Below, one piece after another: positions 58,556 through 64,000 of a stretch of 64,000 bases of DNA (position 1 is its first letter; every line of letters begins with the position of its first letter). A program made the translations under genes and the position numbers. The DNA lies in contig JAWLFJ010000002.1 of NCBI GenBank assembly GCA_041685625.1, positions 1 through 64,000 of the forward strand. The letters are read 5' to 3'. Source of the stretch: Albimonas sp041685625 (GTDB taxonomy: Bacteria; Pseudomonadota; Alphaproteobacteria; Rhodobacterales; Rhodobacteraceae). The notes under the pieces are model-generated. The model had not been told where the DNA came from and did not search any database. It saw nothing but the letters and a program-made list of their open reading frames with translations.

Positions 58556-60928
58556 TCACCCGGCCGCGTTCAGGGCCGACCACACGCGCTGGGGCGTGAG
58601 CGGCATGTCGATGTGCGGGACGGCGTGTCCGCCCGCGTGCAGCGCGTCGATCACCGCGTTGACGAGGGCCGGCGGCGAGCCGATGGCCCCGGCCTCGCCG
58701 CAGCCCTTCACGCCGAGCGGATTGTGCGTGCAGGGCGTCATGCAGGAATGGTCGACGGAGACCATCGGGATGTCGTCGGCCCGCGGCATGGCGTAGTCCA
58801 TGTAGGAGCCCGAGACGAGCTGTCCCTCGGCGTCGTAGACGGCGTGCTCCAGCATCGCCTGGCCGATGCCCTGGGCGACGCCGCCCTGCACCTGCCCCTC
58901 GACGATCATCGGGTTGACGACGTTGCCGAAGTCGTCCGCCGCCCAGAAGCCGAGCACCTGCGTCTTGCCAGTCTCGGGGTCCACCTCGACCTCGCAGGCA
59001 TAGGCGCCGGCGGGGAAGGTGAAGTTGGACGGGTCGTAGAAGGCCTGCTCCTCCAGCCCCGGCTCGAGCTCGTCGAAGGGGAAGTTGTGGGGGACGTAGG
59101 CGGCGAGGGCGATCTCGCCGAAGGCCATCGACTTGTCGGTGCCGGCGACGGTGAACCTGCCGTCGGCGAACTCCACGTCCGAGGCCGAGGCCTCCATCAT
59201 GTGGGCGGCGATCTTGCGGGCCTTCTCGATCACCTTGTTGGTGGCGTTGACGATGGCCGTGCCGCCGACCGCGAGAGAGCGCGAGCCGTAGGTGCCCATG
59301 CCCATCGGCCCCTGCGCGGTGTCGCCGTGGACGATGTCCACCATCTCGTCGGGCACGCCGAGCATCTCCGCCACGACCTGGGCGAAGGAGGTCTCGTGCC
59401 CCTGGCCGTGCGAGTGCGAGCCGGTCCAGACGGTGATGCCGCCGGCCGCGTTGACGCGGACCGAGGCGCTCTCGAACCCGCCGGCGCGGGCGCCGAGCTG
59501 GCCCATCAGCGCCGAGGGGGCGATGCCGCAGGCCTCGATGTAGCAGGCGACGCCGAAGCCGCGGAGCCTGCCGTTCGCCGCGCTCTCCTTGCGCCGCGCC
59601 TCGAAGCCGGCGTGGTCGGAGATCTCGAGCAGCTTGTCCATCGTCGCGTCGTAGTCGCCGGTGTCGTATTCGACGGCGACGGGCGTGGCGTAGGGAAACT
59701 GATCGGGCTGGACGAAGTTCTTGCGGCGAAGCTCCACCGGGTCCATCCCGATCTCGCGCGCCGCCTTGTCGATCAGCCGCTCGAGCTGGTAGGTCGCTTC
59801 GGGCCGGCCGGCGCCGCGATAGGCGTCGACGGGGACGGTGTTGGTGAAGACGGCCTTCACGTTCACGGTGATCTTCGGCGTCGTGTAGTTGCCGGCCATC
59901 AGCGTGCCGTGCAGATAGGTCGGAACCGCCGTCGCGAACACCGAGAGATAGGCGCCCATGTTGGCGAGCGTGTCGGTGCGAAGGGCGAGGAACTTGCCCT
60001 GATCGTCGAGCGCGAGCTCGATCTTGGTGACGTGATCGCGCCCCTGGGCGTCGGAGACGAAGGCCTCCGAACGGTCGGAGCACCACTTCACCGGCCGGCC
60101 GAGGCGCTTGGCGGCGAGGGTGACCAGCGCCTCCTCCGCGTAGTGGTAGATCTTGGTGCCGAAGCCGCCGCCGACGTCGGGGGCCACCACGCGCAGCTTG
60201 TGCTCGGGGATGCCGAGCACGAAGGCGCCCATGAGGAGGCGGATGACGTGCGGGTTCTGGCTCGTGGTATGCAGCGTGTGCATACCGGAATGGGCCTCGT
60301 ACTCGCCGATGGCGACGCGCGGCTCCATCGGGTTGGCGATCAGGCGGTTGTTGACCAGCTCCAGTTCGACGACCTTGGTGGCCTTGTCGAACTCGGCGTC
60401 GGTCTCCTCCTGCGGGGTGCCGAAGGTCCAGTCGTAGCAGAGGTTGCCGGGCGCGTCGTCGTGCACCGTCGGGGCGCCCTCGGCGAGCGCCTTGCGCATG
60501 TCGACGGCGGCGGGCAGCGGCTCGAGGTCCAGCTCGATCCTCTCGGCGGCGTCGCGGGCGAGCGCGAGGGTCTCGGCGATCACGATGGCGATCGGGTCGC
60601 CGACGTGCCGGACCTTGCCGCGCGCGAGGATCGGGTGCGGGGGTTCGGCCATGGGCGAGCCGTCGCGGCTGTGGATCTGCCAGCCGCAGGGCAGGGTGCC
60701 GACCTCGGCGATGTCGTCGCCGGTCATCACGTCGAGCACGCCGGGCGCGGCCTTCGCCGCCGAGGCGTCCACCTTGGCGATCTTCGCGTGCGCCATCGTC
60801 GAGCGCAGAACGTAGGCGTAGGCCTGACCCGCGACGTTGATGTCGTCGGTGTAGCGGCCCTTGCCGGTGAGGAAGCGCACGTCCTCGCGCCGCTTGGTGC
60901 TGGCGCCGATGCCGAAGTCCTTGGGCAT
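58556..60928 (-). CDS. coxL: molybdenum hydroxylase large subunit, form II (CoxL-like)
   Basis: A 790-residue molybdopterin-binding subunit. The active-site loop reads AYRGAGRPEA, the form II type; form I CO dehydrogenases have the CSFR motif with the Cu-bound cysteine. Other MoCo segments are PDVGGGFGTK, SHSHGQGHETSFAQV and the late GVKGCGEAGAIGSPPALVNA. It probably oxidises an organic carbonyl, aldehyde or N-heterocycle. The ATG at 60928 has GGGAGA upstream. An open frame runs far beyond the start without family similarity and is not used. Confidence 0.88.
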   Translation of the reverse strand: MPKDFGIGASTKRREDVRFLTGKGRYTDDINVAGQAYAYVLRSTMAHAKIAKVDASAAKAAPGVLDVMTGDDIAEVGTLPCGWQIHSRDGSPMAEPPHPILARGKVRHVGDPIAIVIAETLALARDAAERIELDLEPLPAAVDMRKALAEGAPTVHDDAPGNLCYDWTFGTPQEETDAEFDKATKVVELELVNNRLIANPMEPRVAIGEYEAHSGMHTLHTTSQNPHVIRLLMGAFVLGIPEHKLRVVAPDVGGGFGTKIYHYAEEALVTLAAKRLGRPVKWCSDRSEAFVSDAQGRDHVTKIELALDDQGKFLALRTDTLANMGAYLSVFATAVPTYLHGTLMAGNYTTPKITVNVKAVFTNTVPVDAYRGAGRPEATYQLERLIDKAAREIGMDPVELRRKNFVQPDQFPYATPVAVEYDTGDYDATMDKLLEISDHAGFEARRKESAANGRLRGFGVACYIEACGIAPSALMGQLGARAGGFESASVRVNAAGGITVWTGSHSHGQGHETSFAQVVAEMLGVPDEMVDIVHGDTAQGPMGMGTYGSRSLAVGGTAIVNATNKVIEKARKIAAHMMEASASDVEFADGRFTVAGTDKSMAFGEIALAAYVPHNFPFDELEPGLEEQAFYDPSNFTFPAGAYACEVEVDPETGKTQVLGFWAADDFGNVVNPMIVEGQVQGGVAQGIGQAMLEHAVYDAEGQLVSGSYMDYAMPRADDIPMVSVDHSCMTPCTHNPLGVKGCGEAGAIGSPPALVNAVIDALHAGGHAVPHIDMPLTPQRVWSALNAAG

Positions 60929-61086
60929 GATCTCTCTCCCTGGATCGTCCCTTCCCCGCGGGGCGGCGCGCTCCACCATAGGGCGCGCGGGTCCCGCGGG
61001 GGGTCGCCGCCGAACGGGCGGCGGGCCGGCGGCGCCCTCCCACGCGCGCCGTCCTCGGCGGGGGCCGCGGCCCCCGCCGTGGCCGC

Positions 61087-61575
61087 TCACTCGGCCGCGG
61101 TGGCCGAGGCGCGCATCTTCTGCGCCGCGTCCTGGATCGACTTCACGATGTTGTGGTAGCCGGTGCAGCGGCAGAGGTTGCCCTCGAGATACTCGCGGAT
61201 CTCGTGCTCGGAGGGGTCCGGGTTGCGCTGCAGCAGGTCGGCCGCGGTCATCACCATGCCCGGCGTGCAGAAGCCGCACTGCAGACCGTGATTGTCCTGG
61301 AACGCCTGCTGGATCGGCGAGAGGGAGCCGTCGGCGTCGGCCATGCCCTCGATCGTCTTCACCTCGGTCCCGGCGGCGTCGGAGGCGAACACCGAGCAGG
61401 CCTTGACGCTCTCGCCGTTCATCAGCACGACGCAGGCGCCGCACTGCGAGGTGTCGCAGCCGACATGGGTTCCGGTGAGGCCCAGGTTCTCCCGCAGGAA
61501 CTGCACGAGGAGGGTGCGCCCCTCCACTTCGCCGGCCACGGCCTTGCCGTTCACCCGCATCGATACGACCGCCAT
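61087..61575 (-). CDS. coxS: molybdenum hydroxylase [2Fe-2S] subunit (CoxS-like)
   Basis: A 162-residue two-cluster iron-sulfur protein. The plant-type ferredoxin cluster uses CDTSQCGAC and a later cysteine, and the helical cluster uses CGFCTPG and CRCTGYHNI. It carries electrons from the molybdenum centre to FAD. It is first in the S-L-M operon and the large subunit begins 158 bases after its stop. The start follows GGAGGCTC. Confidence 0.92.
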   Translation of the reverse strand: MAVVSMRVNGKAVAGEVEGRTLLVQFLRENLGLTGTHVGCDTSQCGACVVLMNGESVKACSVFASDAAGTEVKTIEGMADADGSLSPIQQAFQDNHGLQCGFCTPGMVMTAADLLQRNPDPSEHEIREYLEGNLCRCTGYHNIVKSIQDAAQKMRASATAAE

Positions 61576-61665
61576 TGAGGAGCCTCCCTTGTTCGGAACG
61601 CGGCCGCGCCCCGAGGGGTCGGCCGCAGCGCGGTTTTCGACACCCTACGGTCTTCGCGCGCCGGG

Positions 61666-63132
61666 TCAATCGCGGCGTTGGCTTGCGTCCTCCGCGGCGG
61701 GCCGGACCGGGCGGCGCGCCCCGGCGAGCCGGTAGGGCAGCACGTCGCGCCGGGCGTGGTCGATCTCGAGCGCCGCCTCCAGCGGCGGCACCGAACGCTG
61801 GTGGCAGTCGCGCCGGTCGCAGATGCGGCAGGAGACGCCGATCGGCTCGTAGGAGGCGGCCGAGGCGAGGTCGAGATCGTCGGCGTAGACGAGGCGTCCG
61901 GCGTGGCGCACCTCGCAGCCGAGGGCGATGGCGTAGCGGCGGGTGGGCTTGCGGAAGCCCCCGCCGGGCTTGGCGACGGCGGTGGCGAGGCAGACGTAGC
62001 GCGCGCCGTCGGGGGTTTCCGCGAGCTGGCGCAGGATCCGCCCGGGCGTCTCGAAGGCGCGGTGCACGTTCCAGAGCGGGCAGGCCGAGCCGTAGCGGGC
62101 GAACTGGAGCCGCGTCGCGGAGTGGCGCTTGGTGATGGTCCCGGCCTGGTCGACGCGCACGAAGAAGAACGGCACGCCCTTGGCGCCCGGGCGCTGCAGC
62201 GTCGAAAGACGGTGGCCGATCTGCTCGAGGCTGGCGCCGAAGCGGTCGGCCAGCGCCTCGAGGTCGTGGCGCGTCTCTTCGGCGGCGCTCTGGAAGCGGA
62301 CGTAGGGCAGGAGGGCGGCGCCGGCGAAATGGTTGGCGAGGCCGATGCGCGCGATCTCCCGCGCCTCTTCGCCGGCGAAGCCGGCGAGGTCCAGGGTGGC
62401 GTCGATCAGGTCGCCATGCGCCGAGAGCGCGACCTGGTGGGCGAGCTGGAAGGCGCGGGTGGCGGGCGCGGCGCGGGCCGAGAGGGAGAGGACGTCGCCG
62501 TCGAGGCGGCGAAGCTCCGGCATGTCCGCGAGCCGCACGGCGATGCCGGTGCGCGCCTCGAGCCAGGCGGCGGCGCCGGCGAGGCGGTCCTTCGCGGGGT
62601 CGGGATCGGCGAAGCCCGAGTCCTCGGCGAAGCGCTCGGCGGCGCGGTCGACGGCGTCGACGTAGTTGTCGCAGTAATGGAAGAAGTCCCGCACCGCCTC
62701 CCAGGGCTGGGGGGCGAGCGTGTCCTCGCGCCCCAGCGCGTCGTCGAGCGAGGCGAGGCGCTCGCCGCGCGCGCGGTAGGCGGCGTGGAGCGAGAGGAAG
62801 GCCCGGGCGAGGGCGGGAGCGTTGGAGGCGAGGAGATCGACGTCGGCGGCCGGCGCGCCGGCGCCGTCGAAGACCGGATCGGCGAGGGCTTCGCGGAGGT
62901 CGGCCGCGAGGCGGTCGGCCTCGCCCACGGCGAGGGAGGGCAGCGCGACCTCGAAGCGCTGCGCCAGCGCCAGCAGCACCGTCGCCGAGACGGGGCGGTG
63001 GTTGTTCTCCATCTGGTTGAGGTAGGAGAGGGAGACGCCGAGCGCCTCCGCGAAGGCGGCCTGGGTGAGGCCCTCCCGGCGGCGCACCTCGCGCAGGCGC
63101 GCGCCGGCGTAGAGCTTGCGGGCGCGGGTCAT
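61666..63132 (-). CDS. pccR: ScfR/PccR-like XRE-type regulator of propionyl-CoA genes
   Basis: A 488-residue regulator of the short-chain acyl-CoA-responsive (ScfR) type. The N-terminal XRE helix-turn-helix (about 8-62) includes GLTQAAFAEALGVSLSYLN. A central IrrE-like segment (LAHQVALSAHGDLID) and the C-terminal DUF2083 part end with cysteines in CRICDRRDC. In Rhodobacter, PccR controls propionyl-CoA carboxylase genes. Here it is divergent from pccB across 146 bases that hold repeated operator-like words, so the same pairing is inferred. Confidence 0.82.
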   Translation of the reverse strand: MTRARKLYAGARLREVRRREGLTQAAFAEALGVSLSYLNQMENNHRPVSATVLLALAQRFEVALPSLAVGEADRLAADLREALADPVFDGAGAPAADVDLLASNAPALARAFLSLHAAYRARGERLASLDDALGREDTLAPQPWEAVRDFFHYCDNYVDAVDRAAERFAEDSGFADPDPAKDRLAGAAAWLEARTGIAVRLADMPELRRLDGDVLSLSARAAPATRAFQLAHQVALSAHGDLIDATLDLAGFAGEEAREIARIGLANHFAGAALLPYVRFQSAAEETRHDLEALADRFGASLEQIGHRLSTLQRPGAKGVPFFFVRVDQAGTITKRHSATRLQFARYGSACPLWNVHRAFETPGRILRQLAETPDGARYVCLATAVAKPGGGFRKPTRRYAIALGCEVRHAGRLVYADDLDLASAASYEPIGVSCRICDRRDCHQRSVPPLEAALEIDHARRDVLPYRLAGARRPVRPAAEDASQRRD

Positions 63133-63160
63133 GGGCGGCCTCCGGCCCCGGTCCGGGGGC

Positions 63161-63215
63161 TTTGCGACTTCGCAATTCGCGGTTTCGCGGCTGCATAGTC
63201 TTCGCGACTTCGCTT
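63161..63215. promoter_or_regulatory. PccR-type operator region
   Basis: The 10-base word GCGACTTCGC occurs at 63164-63173 and again at 63204-63213, exactly 40 bases apart. The first copy lies in a perfect palindrome TTGCGA-CT-TCGCAA (63162-63175). TTCGC occurs five times in all (63169, 63176, 63184, 63201, 63209). The region sits between pccR and pccB and is A/T-richer than its surroundings. Confidence 0.6.
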
Positions 63216-63278
63216 ATCAATCGTTTCCTTCGCCGCGCGCCGCCTCTAGGTTGCCCCGCCGAAACGGAGGGACGCCGC

Positions 63279-64000
63279 ATGAAGCCCATTCTCGAGGAAC
63301 TCGAGGCCCGCCGCGCCACCGCCCGCCTCGGCGGCGGCCAGAAGCGGATCGACGCGCAGCACGCCAAGGGCAAGCTGACCGCGCGCGAACGGGTCGAACT
63401 CCTGCTCGACGAAGGCTCCTTCGAGGAGTTCGACATGTTCGTCGCGCACCGCTGCACCGATTTCGGAATGGAGGAACAGCGGCCCTACGGCGACGGCGTG
63501 ATCACCGGCTGGGGCACGGTCAACGGCCGGCAGGTCTACGTCTTCAGCCAGGACTTCACGGTGTTCGGCGGCTCGCTCTCCGAGACGCATGCCGAGAAGA
63601 TCTGCAAGATCATGGACATGGCGATGCGCAACGGCGCGCCGGTGATCGGGATCAACGACTCGGGCGGCGCACGCATCCAGGAGGGAGTCTCGAGCCTCGC
63701 GGGCTACGCGGAGGTGTTCCAGCGCAACATCATGGCCTCGGGCGTGGTGCCGCAGATCTCTATGATCATGGGGCCCTGCGCCGGGGGCGCGGTGTACTCG
63801 CCGGCGATGACGGACTTCATCTTCATGGTCCGCGACAGTTCCTACATGTTCGTCACCGGACCCGACGTGGTGAAGACCGTGACCAACGAGGTCGTCACCG
63901 CCGAAGAGCTGGGCGGGGCGCGCACCCACACCTCGAAGTCTTCGGTGGCGGACGCGGCCTTCGCCAACGATCTCGAGGCGATCGCGGAGGTGCGGCGGCT
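63279..64000 (+). CDS. pccB: propionyl-CoA carboxylase beta chain (partial)
   Basis: Only the first 240 codons lie in the window; the gene continues beyond it. The product starts MKPILEELEARRATARLGGG and carries biotin-dependent carboxyltransferase motifs: KLTARERVELLLDEGSFEE, YGDGVITGWGTVNGRQVYVF, INDSGGARIQEG and MGPCAGGAVYSPAMTDF. It transfers CO2 from carboxybiotin to propionyl-CoA. The ATG at 63279 has GGAGG upstream. The divergent PccR-like gene suggests propionate-dependent control. Confidence 0.93.
   Translation, partial: MKPILEELEARRATARLGGGQKRIDAQHAKGKLTARERVELLLDEGSFEEFDMFVAHRCTDFGMEEQRPYGDGVITGWGTVNGRQVYVFSQDFTVFGGSLSETHAEKICKIMDMAMRNGAPVIGINDSGGARIQEGVSSLAGYAEVFQRNIMASGVVPQISMIMGPCAGGAVYSPAMTDFIFMVRDSSYMFVTGPDVVKTVTNEVVTAEELGGARTHTSKSSVADAAFANDLEAIAEVRR

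Noticed and set aside
57697..61575. Carbon monoxide dehydrogenase (form I)
   Set aside because: The large subunit has AYRGAGR rather than the CSFR-type loop with the copper-bound cysteine.
58556..63457. Single giant protein of about 1630 residues on the minus strand
   Set aside because: The frame is open by G+C bias. Family similarity and a ribosome site begin at 60928, and coxS and pccR occupy other frames upstream.

Overview
The window is very G+C-rich, densely coded bacterial DNA. Its gene content points to an alphaproteobacterium, most likely Rhodobacterales-like. The main pointers are aerobic cobaltochelatase CobS/CobT, the betaine-lipid genes btaA/btaB, a glnB-glnA unit behind a sigma-54 promoter, the tig-clpP-clpX-lon series, and pccB divergent from a PccR/ScfR-type regulator. 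Nothing looks like a phage, plasmid, insertion sequence or CRISPR array. A run of 10 N followed by homopolymer G/C at 7811-7860 marks a draft scaffold join, so gene adjacency across it is not proven.

Layout. 1-10.4 kb is mostly catabolic or accessory. It holds an isochorismatase-type hydrolase divergent from a cytosolic AmiC-like binding protein, a MarR regulator, two YghU/YfcG-type glutathione transferases, an RTX-repeat protein, a DUF3179 protein, a family III CoA-transferase, a hydratase of the fumarylacetoacetase superfamily, and an amidase overlapping an HpxZ/AtzH-like gene. 10.5-17.9 kb holds a patatin lipoprotein, a Baeyer-Villiger-type monooxygenase, a GDPD-like hydrolase that overlaps btaB tail to tail, btaA, a PfkB-family sugar kinase and a small membrane protein. 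18-31 kb holds cobS / small exported protein / cobT, a thermonuclease, a trans-sulfuration enzyme, a LinB-like haloalkane dehalogenase, a J-domain protein divergent from bolA, gatB, a solute-binding protein, an unrecognised protein with an internal duplication, and a Zur-like regulator.

31.6-41.1 kb holds an acyl-CoA synthetase divergent from two enolase-superfamily enzymes, a hybrid histidine kinase, a methyltransferase overlapping a DUF3445 haem-demethylase-like gene, and a GAF protein with a degenerate GGDEF domain. 41.5-57.6 kb is core: glnA, glnB, bifunctional NAD(P)HX repair, an AI-2E-family permease, tRNA-Leu, tig, clpP, clpX, lon, a methyltransferase, tRNA-Val, pyrG, a long TPR protein and tRNA-Ile2(CAT). 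57.7-64 kb holds a three-subunit form II molybdenum hydroxylase (S-L-M order), the PccR-like regulator, and the start of pccB, which runs off the window.

Functional links. Nitrogen control shows in the -24/-12 promoter before glnB. Protein quality control is in the tig-clp-lon block, with weak heat-shock-like promoters before clpP and lon. Lipid remodelling is suggested by btaAB with a GDPD-like neighbour. Short-chain acyl-CoA control is suggested by pccR/pccB around a repeat-rich operator. I found no clear multi-gene system that looks wholly new. The strongest unexplained signals are the duplicated GSHGG protein, a related pair of inverted intergenic repeats about 6 kb apart, and a small repeated intergenic hairpin.
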